Under the pieces are notes generated by a model. The model saw nothing but the letters and a program-made list of their open reading frames with translations, had not been told where the DNA came from and searched no databases. This document shows positions 1 through 10,052 of a stretch of 64,000 nucleotides of DNA, piece after piece (the stretch's first letter is position 1; the number at the start of each line of letters is the position of its first letter). The stretch spans positions 186,001 to 250,000 of the forward strand of contig NZ_BOMH01000018.1 in the NCBI RefSeq assembly GCF_016862095.1. The letters run 5' to 3'. The position numbers and the translations under genes were made by a program. Source of the DNA: Actinoplanes cyaneus. Its GTDB lineage: Bacteria > Actinomycetota > Actinomycetes > Mycobacteriales > Micromonosporaceae.

Positions 1-1054
1 GGGTGCGGTTCGGCATGCCGGTCAGCGTGTCGCTCAGCGCCAGCCGCTCCAGCTCGGCCTGCTGCTTGCGGATGCCGCGCAGGGCGAGGGTGTTCTCCCG
101 CAGGCTGAGCAGCTGGCGGGCGACGACGAACCCGGCGATCAGGACCGCGCCGATGATCACGGTGCGCTGCCGGGAACTCATGTCCTGGGCGCTGACGCTG
201 ATCACCAGGATCGCCGTGGCGGTGACCGCGACGAACGGCAGCAGGTTGAACAGCGAACGGCCGGTCGCGCCGGAGACCTGGACCGGCGCGGCGTCGCACC
301 CGCGGCGCTGCAGGTACGCGCCGACCGCCATCGACACGCCGACCAGCGGCAGCGCGAGCACGGAGAGCGCCAGCCGGCCCCAGTCGGCGCCGGCGATCAG
401 CAGCGTGCTGCCGGCCACGTCGACCAGCGGCGCGACGGTCAGCACCCGCAGCGAGGCGGGGTGCACGGCACTCTCCGCGGCGGCGGCCGCCTTGCCGATC
501 ACCACGAGCAGCAGGACACCGCTGACCCCGACGACCGCCGCGGCGACCCGGGAGACCAGGGAGGTGCCTTTCGGGGCGAGGTCCAGAACGACGTACCAGA
601 AGATCAGCGTGCTGGCGACGGCCACCGTGGCGCCGTCGAGCAGCGCCCGGACCCAGCCGAGCGCGGTGCGCTCGCCGAACGGCAGGCGCACCAGCGCGAC
701 GATCAGGATCGCGATGCCGGCCAGCATCGGCAGGCCGACGTACGGCGACAGCCCGGTGTTGTTGTTCGCCCGCAGCAGCGAGACGACCGAGGCGACGAAG
801 AGGACACTGCTCGCCCAGGTCAGCTGCCGCCAGAACGAGCGGACCGGGCCCGGCCGCTCGACCGCGACGAGCTGCCGGCAGGCGAGGGCGGCCGCGCCCA
901 TCGCGACCGGCGCGCCCGAGAACCCGACGTACAGGTTGCCCGGGGCGCCGGCGAGCAGCCAGACCAGCACCCACGTGGTCGCGGCCAGCGCGACCACGGC
1001 GGGCCCGAGCCCGCCGTGTCGTGGCCGGTCACCGGCGTTCTCGCGTGTGCTCAT
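1..1054 (-). CDS. Multi-pass membrane GGDEF protein, C-terminus outside the window
   Basis: The minus strand reads open from an ATG at 1054 to the window edge, giving the first ~351 residues (MSTRENAGD...). Most of it is a series of hydrophobic stretches, about eight to ten membrane helices. A short charged/coiled segment (RENTLALRGIRKQQAELERL) follows, and then the phrase DTLTGMPNR, the classic opening of a GGDEF diguanylate cyclase domain. The GGDEF active-site loop itself is outside the window, so cyclase activity cannot be judged. Known family role: membrane sensor input coupled to cyclic-di-GMP synthesis. An EAL domain could follow. It is transcribed away from pgm, whose stop lies 84 bp upstream. 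The long plus-strand ORF over the same DNA is a shadow. Confidence 0.75.
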   Translation of the reverse strand, partial: MSTRENAGDRPRHGGLGPAVVALAATTWVLVWLLAGAPGNLYVGFSGAPVAMGAAALACRQLVAVERPGPVRSFWRQLTWASSVLFVASVVSLLRANNNTGLSPYVGLPMLAGIAILIVALVRLPFGERTALGWVRALLDGATVAVASTLIFWYVVLDLAPKGTSLVSRVAAAVVGVSGVLLLVVIGKAAAAAESAVHPASLRVLTVAPLVDVAGSTLLIAGADWGRLALSVLALPLVGVSMAVGAYLQRRGCDAAPVQVSGATGRSLFNLLPFVAVTATAILVISVSAQDMSSRQRTVIIGAVLIAGFVVARQLLSLRENTLALRGIRKQQAELERLALSDTLTGMPNRT

Positions 1055-1137
1055 GACGGCTTACCAGTCGGCCCGGACAGCCGTTTCCTGAGCGAAATTT
1101 CAGCCCTGCAAAAGGCGTCACCCACGATGGCGGCGGC

Positions 1138-2760
<1,623 letters not shown>

Positions 2761-2845
2761 CTTCGCCTCCTGAAGGATGTTCCCGGATCGTATCGGAGCA
2801 AAAGTCACCTTGAACCTTTCCGCACCCCCATCCGAACTATCCTGC

Positions 2846-4477
2846 GTGACCGGGAAACTTCCGCGCTTGTTCGTCCTGCTCTTGCTCGCGCTGGGAGTTC
2901 TGCTCGGCACCCCCGCACCGGCCTCCGCGCATGCCGCGACGGTCGGCTCGACTCCCGCGCCCGGCAGCGTGGTCGGCAGCTCCCCGACCGAGGTGACCGT
3001 CACGTTCAGCGAGTCGATCACGCCGGTCAGCGGCCGGATCCAGGTGATCGCGCCGGACGGTGAGCGCGTCTCCGGCCTGGCCACCGCCCGCGGCGCGGTC
3101 CTGCACATCCCGGTCCGGACGGCGAAGCACCCGCTCGGGACGTACCTGATCAGCTACCGTGTCATCTCGGCGGACAGCCACCCGGTCGGCGGCGCCATCA
3201 CGTTCTCGGTCGGCGCGCCCTCGGCACGGCCCAAGGCCGCCGAGGCCACCGGCACCCACTGGTCGGTCCGGGCCGCTGTCCCCACTCTCCGATTCCTGGG
3301 GTACGCGGGTCTGACCGCGATCGTCGGCCCGGCGATGTTCCTGGCGTTCCTCTGGCCGCGGCGCCGTTCCCGCACCGGCGTGACGCGCCTGGTCAAAGCC
3401 GGATTCGTCCTCACCGCCGTGGCCACCGCGGGCGGGATCGGGACGCAGGCGCAACAGAGCAGCGGCGCCGCGCTGTGGGACGTCTCCCCCGGCGAGCTGG
3501 GCGACGTCCTGACCAGCCAGTTCGGGGTGACGCTGGTGGCGCGGCTGGCCGTACTGGCAATCCTGTTCTTCCTGGTTCCCGCGCTGTCCTACGGCCGGGC
3601 CCGGGGCGCCCTGGTGCTCGTCCTGGGAGCGGCCGGGCTGGCCACGTGGCCGCTGACCGGGCACTCGATCGCCACCCCGCTGCCCGCCGTGACCGTCGCC
3701 GTCGACATCGTGCACCTGGCCACCATGGCACTCTGGCTGGGCGGCCTGGTCACCCTGCTCGCGTTCCTGCTGCGCGGCACCGACCGCCGGATCCTCGGCG
3801 TGCTGCTCCCGGTCTGGTCCCGCTGGGCGGCGCTCTCCGTCCTGTGGCTCGCGGTCGCCGGGTCGGTGCAGGCGGTCGTCGAGGTCGGCTCCGTCGACGC
3901 GCTGGTCCGGACCGGGTACGGCCGTCTGCTGCTCACCAAACTGGGCATCCTCGTCCTCGTCCTGGGCGTGGCCGCGGTGGCGCGACGATTCGTCCAGCGC
4001 TCCCACGCCGGGACCGGCCTGCGCCGTACCGTCGGCATCGAAGTCCTGGCGACAGTGGTGATCCTCGGGTTGAGTGCCGTCCTGGTCCAGGTCAACCCGG
4101 GCCGCACGGCCGGCGCGGAAGCCGGGGCGGTCACCGGCAACGGCGTCTCGGAGACCCTGACCTGCCCGCTGTACACGCTGCAGTTCAACATCTATCCGGT
4201 CGAGCTGGGCGACTACAACACCGTGCACGCGTTCGTCTACACGCCGGAGGGCAAGCCGCTGCCGCCGGCCGAGTGGGAGATCAGCACCAAACTGCTCGGC
4301 CAGGACCTGGAAGCGGTGAAGGACCCGCTGCTCGGCCTGGACCCGCCGCACCACGCGCTGGGCGCGGTCGCCTTCCCGCTGCCCGGCACCTACGAGATCG
4401 CGTTCACCATCCGGGTCGACGACCTCAACCGGGCCACGGTCAAGACCACGATCAAGGTCCCCCCGGCCGCCGACTGA
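2846..4477 (+). CDS. CopC-CopD fusion protein, copper trafficking/uptake
   Basis: 543 aa from the GTG at 2846. The N-terminus is a signal peptide ending in PASAHA, so the mature protein would start with the histidine typical of CopC. The CopC-like beta domain follows (about residues 30-130, with DSHPVGG carrying the second copper histidine). Then come about eight membrane helices of the CopD type (~150-420) and a C-terminal extracytoplasmic beta domain (~440-540) resembling FixH/YtkA-like domains. Such fusions are common in actinobacteria and are thought to bind Cu outside and move it across the membrane. The start is uncertain: no clear Shine-Dalgarno precedes the GTG, and an in-frame ATG at 2777 exists but would bury the signal peptide. 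Confidence 0.82.
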   Translation: MTGKLPRLFVLLLLALGVLLGTPAPASAHAATVGSTPAPGSVVGSSPTEVTVTFSESITPVSGRIQVIAPDGERVSGLATARGAVLHIPVRTAKHPLGTYLISYRVISADSHPVGGAITFSVGAPSARPKAAEATGTHWSVRAAVPTLRFLGYAGLTAIVGPAMFLAFLWPRRRSRTGVTRLVKAGFVLTAVATAGGIGTQAQQSSGAALWDVSPGELGDVLTSQFGVTLVARLAVLAILFFLVPALSYGRARGALVLVLGAAGLATWPLTGHSIATPLPAVTVAVDIVHLATMALWLGGLVTLLAFLLRGTDRRILGVLLPVWSRWAALSVLWLAVAGSVQAVVEVGSVDALVRTGYGRLLLTKLGILVLVLGVAAVARRFVQRSHAGTGLRRTVGIEVLATVVILGLSAVLVQVNPGRTAGAEAGAVTGNGVSETLTCPLYTLQFNIYPVELGDYNTVHAFVYTPEGKPLPPAEWEISTKLLGQDLEAVKDPLLGLDPPHHALGAVAFPLPGTYEIAFTIRVDDLNRATVKTTIKVPPAAD

Positions 4478-4488
4478 CGGCCGCTTCC

Positions 4489-5409
4489 TCAGACGCCGGC
4501 CACCAGCACCTGGACGGAGCGCAGGTCGCGGTGGGCGGCGTGGACCGTGGCGATCTCGGCGAGGGCGTCGCGGCCGAGCGCACGGTACGCGCCGACGAGC
4601 AGGTCGAGGCCGGCCTGCCGGTACTCATCACGGTCGAGCCAGTGCAGTTCGCTGCCCACGGCGAGCGCGAGCGCGGGCCGTCCCGCGGTGAGCTCGCGGC
4701 GGGCCTCGGTGATCCACCGGGAGGCCTGAGCGGCATCGCCCTGGAAGACGTCGAGGCGGATCCCGGATTCGGACGCCTGTGGATCTCCGCTGTCCGGGGG
4801 CAGGTGAGGCAGCAACGACATCGCGAAGTAGGACCTTGGCGCCGACGCCCACCGGGGTGGCCCGTCCTGACGCAACGCCGCCTGGTCGGCGGCCGTGAAC
4901 CACTCGACGGCCTCGATCAGCGGGGCGACGCGGGCGACCTCCTCCGGCTCGTCGCCGTAGTCGGCGAGTTGCCGGTCCACCCGCTCGCGCACCACCCCGA
5001 TCAGGGTCGGCGCGGTGGACGCCCAGGTCTCGGCCGAGTCCCTGGCGTAGTTGTGGGCGATGAGCGCGGGCAGCTCGGCGGGATCGTCGAACCAGAGTCC
5101 GAAGTGCAGCCCGTCGGAGCCGCCGCCCATGACCGTGACGAACTCGGCCGGGTCGCAGCGGAACCGGGCGTGCAGTCGCGGGTCGAGCCCGTCCCGGCCG
5201 GCCAGGTCGAGGCCACCGTCACGGAAGTAGTCGGTGACTCCCCACGGTGAGATGCCGACCTCGGCGAGCGCCTTGCCGTCGCTGGCCGCCAGAGCCGCGA
5301 AGACCGCGACCTGACGCGGCAGCCGTAGACCCCACTGGTGCAGGACCCGCTCGGCGACCAGCGGGAACCGCTCGTTCATCGTGGCCAGGGCACGCTCGCG
5401 CGACATCAT
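4489..5409 (-). CDS. DUF2228 / HPF1-like protein (ADP-ribosylation factor family)
   Basis: 306 aa, cytosolic. The segment LHARFRCDPAEFVTVMGG followed by DGLHFGLWFDDPAELP resembles the core of eukaryotic HPF1 (LHWRF-YDPPEFQT, then FHMGYFRDSPDE), as I remember that sequence. The C-terminal part (AVGSELHWLDRDEYRQ, then YRALGRDALAEI) resembles HPF1's last helices. HPF1 joins the PARP1/2 active site and supplies a catalytic Asp-Glu pair for serine ADP-ribosylation. By eye, that pair's position here reads T-A-G-R and is not acidic, so the human mechanism is probably not conserved. No PARP gene lies in this window. The gene is convergent with the CopC-CopD gene, 11 bp apart. The start could be either of two tandem ATGs (5409 or 5406). 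Confidence 0.6.
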   Translation of the reverse strand: MMSRERALATMNERFPLVAERVLHQWGLRLPRQVAVFAALAASDGKALAEVGISPWGVTDYFRDGGLDLAGRDGLDPRLHARFRCDPAEFVTVMGGGSDGLHFGLWFDDPAELPALIAHNYARDSAETWASTAPTLIGVVRERVDRQLADYGDEPEEVARVAPLIEAVEWFTAADQAALRQDGPPRWASAPRSYFAMSLLPHLPPDSGDPQASESGIRLDVFQGDAAQASRWITEARRELTAGRPALALAVGSELHWLDRDEYRQAGLDLLVGAYRALGRDALAEIATVHAAHRDLRSVQVLVAGV

Positions 5410-5498
5410 GGCGGAATCCTAGGAGGCGGCGTTCCCTGGTCGTGCGGCGGAATCGTCCGGTGAATCACAGCCGAGCCGCGGCTGCACCTCCGCGGCGG

Positions 5499-6287
5499 TC
5501 AGAGGCGGACCGCGGTGACCGCGACCGTCACATACACCATCGTGAAGCTGCCGCCCATCCGATCGATCACGGCGCCGACCGCGTCCTGGAGTTCCGCGAT
5601 GTGCTCGGCCGGCAGCCGGGTCAGCGCACCGGATGTCGGCAGCTGGTCCAGGTATTCGTCCCGGGTGTACGTCTTCTCCCAGTCCACGGTCCACTGCTCG
5701 GCCTCCCCGAAGGCCCCGGCGGCCCGGATCCCGTCCGCCGCCGCCGTCAGAATCGGCTGGTAGCCGTCGAGCGGAGACCCGGTCGGCTGCCGCCCCATGT
5801 CGAACGGCGAGTCCGGCACCAGCCGCCGGAACACCTCCCCGAACCCCGTGGTCACCTCGTCCGGGAGTTTGAACGTGTGCCAGATCGGCGCGAGCCGTCC
5901 CCCTGCCGGCAGCACCCGGGCGGCCGCCGCGGCACCGGCGACCGGGTCCACCCAGTGCCACGCGGTCGCGGCTGTGACCAGGTCGTACGTGCGGCCGCGG
6001 GGATCCCAGTCCTCGATCTTGGCGACTTCGACGTCGATGCCGGTCGAGCGGGCGAAATCGGCCATCCGCGGGTCCGGCTCGACCCCGAGCACGGTGCATC
6101 CGAGGTCCCGGAACTGGCGTGCCTCGATGCCGGTGCCGCACCCGACGTCCAGCACGGTGCGCCCGGGTGACGCCGCCAGGATGCGGTGCAGCAGCTCGAC
6201 GGGGTAGGGCGGACGGGTCCGGTCATACCGCGCGGCGTCCACCCCGAACGACTCGGCGGCCTGACGGAGGTGATGAGGAGTGGGCAT
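5499..6287 (-). CDS. Class I SAM-dependent methyltransferase
   Basis: 262 aa. The Rossmann methyltransferase motif I, VLDVGCGTGIEA, is at about residues 45-56. The acidic end of strand 2 (VEPDP) and motif-IV-like TAATAWHWVDP follow. That last phrase is characteristic of the Methyltransf_11 family of small-molecule methyltransferases, and the substrate is unknown. The ATG at 6287 lies inside the first of two palindromic sites shared with the divergent TetR gene, so this gene is very probably the regulator's target. No hydrophobic segment is visible. The minus-strand gene spans the full family length and looks intact. Confidence 0.88.
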   Translation of the reverse strand: MPTPHHLRQAAESFGVDAARYDRTRPPYPVELLHRILAASPGRTVLDVGCGTGIEARQFRDLGCTVLGVEPDPRMADFARSTGIDVEVAKIEDWDPRGRTYDLVTAATAWHWVDPVAGAAAAARVLPAGGRLAPIWHTFKLPDEVTTGFGEVFRRLVPDSPFDMGRQPTGSPLDGYQPILTAAADGIRAAGAFGEAEQWTVDWEKTYTRDEYLDQLPTSGALTRLPAEHIAELQDAVGAVIDRMGGSFTMVYVTVAVTAVRL

Positions 6288-6314
6288 GCGCCCACTCTAG
6301 TGGGCAAGCGCCCA
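6281..6314. promoter_or_regulatory. Duplicated palindromic operator between methyltransferase and TetR genes
   Basis: Two copies of a 14-bp near-perfect palindrome: TGGGCATGCGCCCA at 6281-6294 and TGGGCAAGCGCCCA at 6301-6314. Their starts are 20 bp apart, about two helical turns, so two dimers could bind the same DNA face. The first copy covers the methyltransferase ATG, and the second lies 54 bp before the TetR start. The arrangement suggests that the TetR protein encoded next door represses both genes (inference). Confidence 0.7.
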
Positions 6315-6367
6315 TTCGGGAAGGCGGTAGGTTGAACAGGCCGTTGGAGAAGCAGAAGGGACCGCCG

Positions 6368-6955
6368 GTGCCGACAGGGGTCGCCCTCCGTGACGTTCGC
6401 CGGCAGCTGTTCGAGGCCGCCGACCGCATCCTGCTGCGGGACGGCCCCAGTGGGCTGACCAGCCGGGCCGTGACCGCCGAGGCCGGCTGCGCCAAAGGCG
6501 TGCTGCACAAGCACTTCGAGGACTTCGACGCGTTCCTGGCCGACTTCGTGCTGGACCGGGTCGAGCGGCTCGCGCCGGAGGCGGCCGCCCTGGAGTCGCG
6601 CAAGGGCACCGGAACCGTCGCCGGCAACGTGACGACCGCCCTGGCCGCGGTCTTCGGCTCGGTGGCGGTGGCGATCGTCGCGCTGATCACGTTCCGGGAC
6701 GAGCTGCGGGCCCGGCTGCGAGACACCTTGCCGGCCGGGGTGCCGGTGCTCACCGAGGCCGCCGAGATGCTCGCGGCCTACCTGGCCGCCGAGCGCGACC
6801 TGGGTCGCCTCCCGGCCGGCGCGGAGGTGGAGGTGCTCGCCGCGATGCTGATCGGGACCGGTCACCTGCTCTACGCCGACCGCACCGGCCAGCCGCCGGC
6901 CGAGGAGACCGTCCACCGGATGGTCAGCTCGGTGCTGCACTCCAGTTCCGCTTGA
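6368..6955 (+). CDS. TetR-family transcriptional regulator
   Basis: 195 aa from a GTG at 6368 with a purine-rich GAAGGGA site 6-7 bases upstream. The N-terminal helix-turn-helix reads SRAVTAEAGCAKGVLHKHF (about residues 30-48), the usual TetR pattern ending in an aromatic. The rest is a helical ligand domain. It is divergent from the methyltransferase gene and flanked by the duplicated palindrome at 6281-6314, so it is probably an autorepressor and repressor of the methyltransferase. Its 3' end overlaps the convergent DUF4386 gene by 32 bp. The open frame extends upstream into the methyltransferase gene, but that part is not protein-like. Confidence 0.88.
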   Translation: MPTGVALRDVRRQLFEAADRILLRDGPSGLTSRAVTAEAGCAKGVLHKHFEDFDAFLADFVLDRVERLAPEAAALESRKGTGTVAGNVTTALAAVFGSVAVAIVALITFRDELRARLRDTLPAGVPVLTEAAEMLAAYLAAERDLGRLPAGAEVEVLAAMLIGTGHLLYADRTGQPPAEETVHRMVSSVLHSSSA

Positions 6956-7568
6956 GCAGGAGATAGCCGATCATCCCGAACTCCCCGATCGACGCCGGGA
7001 GCGCCAGAACGGTGGTGAGGGTCGTCGTGTCAGCGGCCAGGTAGGCGACGAACGCGCCGGCCACATACCCGGCCCCGCCCACGATCAGCAGCAGGCCGAG
7101 CCACCGCGGCAGCACCCCTGATCGCACCGTGAGCCGGCCCATCGGGATCAGCCACAACCCGAAGAAGACACCGCCCAGCGTCCAGGCCGCGGCGTTGAGG
7201 TCGTACAGGAGAAGAACCGGAGCCGTGCCGCCGGCCCGGACCGTCGCCAGAGCAACGGCGGTGACCATCGTGCCGACGAGAACGATGACCGAGTTGATCA
7301 GACCGAACGCGGCGACCGCGGCGGCCTGAAGGTCGTCGATCGGGCGGAACAGGCGGAAGAAGAGCAGCGCTGCGAGCGCCTGAGTGACGACGACGCCCAG
7401 GTCAGCGGCGATGCCGAGCCCGGCCAGCGTCGGGTGGGCGGCAAGGTTCGCCGTGGTCGCGGTCGCGTCGCCGGCGACGTACAGCCGATTCTGGATGATC
7501 AGATGGCCGAGCAGGCCGCAGAGAGCGAGCCCGAGATAGGCCAGGCCGGTGGCACGTTCAGTCCTCAT
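6924..7568 (-). CDS. DUF4386-family integral membrane protein
   Basis: 214 aa with about six hydrophobic helices; the pattern (RATGLAYLGLALCGLLGHL, then NRLYVAGDATATTANL, then a C-terminal GEFGMIGYLL) matches the DUF4386 family. Its function is unknown. It starts inside the end of the XRE regulator gene (11 bp overlap), so it is probably the last gene of the membrane protein - XRE - DUF4386 unit controlled from the promoter near 8290-8316. The 3' end overlaps the TetR gene on the other strand by 32 bp. Confidence 0.82.
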   Translation of the reverse strand: MRTERATGLAYLGLALCGLLGHLIIQNRLYVAGDATATTANLAAHPTLAGLGIAADLGVVVTQALAALLFFRLFRPIDDLQAAAVAAFGLINSVIVLVGTMVTAVALATVRAGGTAPVLLLYDLNAAAWTLGGVFFGLWLIPMGRLTVRSGVLPRWLGLLLIVGGAGYVAGAFVAYLAADTTTLTTVLALPASIGEFGMIGYLLLKRNWSAAPS

Positions 7569-7776
7569 ACTGGAACACCTCGTCGAGCGGCTGCCGGAAG
7601 ATGCGGGCGATCTGGAAGGCCAGCTCCAGCGACGGCGAGTAACGACCCTGCTCGATCGCGATCACGGTCTGCCGGGTCACGCCCAGCCGGCCGGCCAGGT
7701 CGGCCTGGGTCATGCCACCGGCCTCCGAGCGCAGCGCGCGGATCCGGTTGGTGACCTTGGTGGGTTTCGGCGCCAT
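7558..7776 (-). CDS. Small XRE-family (Cro/CI-type) transcriptional regulator
   Basis: 72 aa, essentially one helix-turn-helix domain: MTQADLAGRLGVTRQTVIAI is the HTH, followed by EQGRYSPSLELAFQIAR. Proteins of this size and kind (YozG/HigA-like stand-alone HTH) usually bind palindromes as dimers and repress their own operon. It lies 5 bp after the upstream membrane-protein gene and overlaps the next gene, so all three should be co-transcribed. Its likely operator is the 16-bp GTCAA-N6-TTGAC palindrome at 8266 and 8312. A close paralogue is encoded at 37262-37504. Confidence 0.88.
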   Translation of the reverse strand: MAPKPTKVTNRIRALRSEAGGMTQADLAGRLGVTRQTVIAIEQGRYSPSLELAFQIARIFRQPLDEVFQYED

Positions 7777-7781
7777 CGGAG

Positions 7782-8252
7782 TCAGAACCCTCGCCGGTAG
7801 AGCCGGATCTTGATGACCCCTTCGGCGACCGCGGCGGCGAGCCCGGCGAGGAACGCCAGGTTGCCGATCCAGAAGTGGTCCGCGCCGAGCGAGGCCAGAA
7901 CGGTGACGCCACCCAGCCCGGTGCCGAGGATCGGGGTGGCCAGGCGCCCGCCCCGCCGGCTGATCTCACGATCCCGCACGTCGACGTCCACACCGCTCTT
8001 CGCCTCATCGCCACGGCGGACCACGACCGCGATCTCCACGACGATCGCGAAGATGATCGTCGCGACCAGGCCGATCACCATCGAGAAGAAGAGCGGCGAC
8101 ACCCAGACGATCTCCGCGACCGGCGTACGCAGCAGCTCAGGCACCAGGTACGCGTAGTACAGAAGGGACGACGTCACCATCGTCACCAGGCCCACCCAGA
8201 CCTGCCGCTCCTCCCTCGTGCTGTACAGCGGCTCCTCGTCGGCCATCTCCAT
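7782..8252 (-). CDS. Small membrane protein of the XRE cassette (four helices)
   Basis: About 156 aa. Two helices near the N-terminus (VGLVTMVTSSLLYYAYLV and FFSMVIGLVATIIFAIVVEI), a short charged loop (RRGDEAKSG), and two more helices at the C-terminus. This resembles small membrane proteins commonly encoded directly upstream of XRE regulators in actinobacteria; the function is unknown. GGGGAGG precedes a cluster of ATGs at 8255, 8252 and 8246; I give 8252, and any of the three is possible. Transcription probably starts near 8282 from the TTGACT/TACTGT promoter. It parallels the frameshifted gene at 37504-37994. Confidence 0.8.
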   Translation of the reverse strand: MEMADEEPLYSTREERQVWVGLVTMVTSSLLYYAYLVPELLRTPVAEIVWVSPLFFSMVIGLVATIIFAIVVEIAVVVRRGDEAKSGVDVDVRDREISRRGGRLATPILGTGLGGVTVLASLGADHFWIGNLAFLAGLAAAVAEGVIKIRLYRRGF

Positions 8253-8265
8253 CATGCCTCCCCAA

Positions 8266-8281
8266 GTCAAAGATGTTTGAC
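8266..8281. promoter_or_regulatory. XRE operator copy 2 of cassette 1
   Basis: GTCAAAGATGTTTGAC, a perfect inverted repeat with 6-bp arms and a 4-bp spacer. It sits just downstream of the predicted transcription start of the membrane protein - XRE - DUF4386 operon. The same palindrome class recurs at 8312-8327 and 38009-38024. Confidence 0.7.
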
Positions 8282-8287
8282 ATCCCG

Positions 8288-8316
8288 ACAGTAGGCGCGA
8301 CGGAGATCGAAGTCAA
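8288..8316 (-). promoter_or_regulatory. Sigma-70-type promoter of XRE cassette 1
   Basis: On the minus strand, -35 TTGACT (8311-8316), a 17-bp spacer, and -10 TACTGT (8288-8293). The -35 lies inside the operator palindrome at 8312-8327, so a bound repressor would block polymerase. The expected start is near 8281-8282. Confidence 0.6.
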
Positions 8317-8327
8317 ACTTTCTTGAC
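8312..8327. promoter_or_regulatory. XRE operator copy 1 of cassette 1
   Basis: GTCAAACTTTCTTGAC, an inverted repeat GTCAA-N6-TTGAC that overlaps the -35 hexamer of the promoter. It differs from copy 2 only in the inner bases. Confidence 0.7.
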
Positions 8328-8407
8328 ATGCGACGCCGTGCCGGCTCAACGGAAGAAGTGCCCTACGCATGTCTCACGGCCATGGCGTCGTGGGTAATGG
8401 CGTCACC

Positions 8408-9229
8408 ATGACCCCGCGCCCGGTCCGCGTCCTCACCGCCCTGCTCCTCGCCACGGCCCTGGCAACCGTCGTGGTCGAGGCCCTCACCTTCTGGTACGCC
8501 CCGGAGCACGGCTTCGGCTTCGCGGTCCGGACGGTCTGGGCCCTCGTCCGTACCCTCGGATGGTTGATCCTGATCTCTCAGGTCCGCCGGGCCCGGGCCA
8601 CCGCCAAACCGCTGAGCCTGATCCTGACCATGACCACGCTGTTCGCCGTCGGCCGCCTGATCGTGCCGCCCTCCGGCCGCCCACCGCTGCCCGGCGTGCT
8701 CGGCTTCGGCGTGCTGACCCTGCTCTGCCTCACCGTGGTCGTCCTGCTGTACCGCCACCCGGCCGTCGACGCCCACCTGGTCCACCAGCCGCGCCGCCCG
8801 GTCCTGACCCGCGAGGGCATCAGCCTGCGCGAGGCCCCGCCGGGCGACCCGTGGGTGCTGACCGCCCGGCTGGCCTCCTTCAGCTACAGCCCGCTGATGC
8901 TGGTCCCGGCCCTGATCGCGGCCGGCACACTGCGGCACCGCCCGGAGTGGACCCTCGCCGTGATCCTCTGGATCCTGGCCGGCATCGCGGTGAGCTACGC
9001 CGCCCTGCTCTCCGCCTTCTTCCTGCGCCGTGGCAGCCACCGCGCCCGCATCGCACTGACCAGCATCACGCTCGCCGTGCTCGCCTTCGACCTGCCGCTC
9101 TGCCACGTCCTGCTCGGCCTGGACGGCCTGGTCCGCGACGGCTCACCGCTGGTGGTGGCGGCCACCCTCACCCTGTACGCCCTGCGCCGGATCGCCCGCA
9201 CCTCCACCCGCGCCGCCGCACCTGCGTAA
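8408..9229 (+). CDS. Integral membrane protein of unknown function
   Basis: About 273 aa with seven or so hydrophobic helices spread along the whole length and a short polar segment in the middle (HPAVDAHLVHQPRRPVLTREG). I do not recognise the family. The start is uncertain: ATG 8408 places a basic leader (MTPRPVRV) directly before the first helix, while an in-frame ATG at 8369 would add 13 residues. It is read divergently from the XRE cassette, and its start lies about 80 bp from the operator at 8312, so the same regulator could also affect it (inference). Confidence 0.65.
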   Translation: MTPRPVRVLTALLLATALATVVVEALTFWYAPEHGFGFAVRTVWALVRTLGWLILISQVRRARATAKPLSLILTMTTLFAVGRLIVPPSGRPPLPGVLGFGVLTLLCLTVVVLLYRHPAVDAHLVHQPRRPVLTREGISLREAPPGDPWVLTARLASFSYSPLMLVPALIAAGTLRHRPEWTLAVILWILAGIAVSYAALLSAFFLRRGSHRARIALTSITLAVLAFDLPLCHVLLGLDGLVRDGSPLVVAATLTLYALRRIARTSTRAAAPA

Positions 9230-9238
9230 GTCATCGAT

Positions 9239-9451
9239 GTGACGGCGAAGGTCACGCAGTGGAGATATGTCCTGGACGCTCGGATTCCGCTGGCCATCGC
9301 CGCGCTGACCCTGTGCGCCGCGCTGTCCGACCTCATCCCGCTGCACAGCACCCTCGGCATCAGCATGATCGCCAATTACGTCGTCAACTCGTCCCTGCCG
9401 CTGTTCCTGATCGCGACGGCCGCTCTCGGCCGCCGAAGCACTCGGATCTGA
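9239..9451 (+). CDS. Possible small membrane protein
   Basis: 70 aa from a GTG nine bases after the preceding stop. It has two hydrophobic stretches (IPLAIAALTLCAALSDLI and LPLFLIATAAL) separated by a polar turn and ends in a basic tail (GRRSTRI). The close spacing suggests translational coupling to the upstream membrane-protein gene. There is no recognisable family, no strong Shine-Dalgarno, and the length is near the limit of chance in this GC-rich DNA, so this is tentative. Confidence 0.35.
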   Translation: MTAKVTQWRYVLDARIPLAIAALTLCAALSDLIPLHSTLGISMIANYVVNSSLPLFLIATAALGRRSTRI

Positions 9452-9490
9452 ACCTGTACGGAGACGGCTCGGCCCGGCCGGCGTGACTGT

Positions 9491-10052
9491 TCATCGGCGC
9501 GCCGATGCGGCTCTGCTCCAGACGGCGAGCGCATGCCGGACGAGGTCGGCGTTGCCGGTGATCGGCTCGCCGGACGGTCCGGTGACGGTGTCCTCCAGCC
9601 CGATCCGGGTGAGCAGCCCCAACCGGCCGGCGTGGGCCACCAGCGGCCAGCAGGTCGCGTCCTCGCCGTGCAGCAGCCGCGGCCCGGCGACGGTCAGCTC
9701 GTCGAGACCGGCGAGGATGCAGTGCCGCCGAGGGCAGGGCTTCCCAGCCGGCGACGGCAGCCAGGCGCTGCCCGATGTTGCCGTTGCTGATCCACAAACC
9801 GGTGGTCACACCCACCGGCACGCCCGGACATGCCCGGCGAACAGCGGCGACCGCCTCGGCCACGTCCGGCGCATGCAGCGACTGCGCGCCGTCACGGTCA
9901 CGGGGGTGCAGGTGCAGCGCTTCGGCTCCGGCGGCGACGGCGGCGACCGCCTCGGCGGCGATCTCCTCCGGGGTGATCGGCACGGCCGGATGCTCGTCGC
10001 GGCGCCGGGCGCCGTTGAGGCACGCCTTCATCCGGGTGATCTCCGGCCACAT
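9491..10052 (-). pseudogene. Decayed BKACE (beta-keto acid cleavage enzyme, DUF849) gene
   Basis: The first ~105 codons encode a good BKACE N-terminus (MKACLNGARR, then LHLHPRD, then GVPVGVTTGLWI). After GWEALP the frame is lost. The family's C-terminus resumes in another minus-strand frame (LAGLDELTVAGPRLLHGED, then RIGLEDTVTGPSG) and stops at 9491. The two pieces abut with roughly 100 family residues missing between them, including the middle of the TIM barrel. The gene is therefore broken by an internal deletion plus frame change. The intact enzymes cleave beta-keto acids with acetyl-CoA in a Zn-dependent reaction. The start is 10052 or the ATG at 10031. Confidence 0.75.

Noticed and set aside
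3-1091. A 362-aa plus-strand ORF over the first kilobase
   Set aside because: It is rich in Ser/Arg/Thr/Ala with no fold pattern. The minus strand encodes a membrane protein leading into DTLTGMPNR of a GGDEF domain.
2780-2845. A CsoR- or other copper-type operator before the CopC-CopD gene
   Set aside because: CCGGATCGTATCGG near 2784 is only an imperfect palindrome and no promoter spacing fits.
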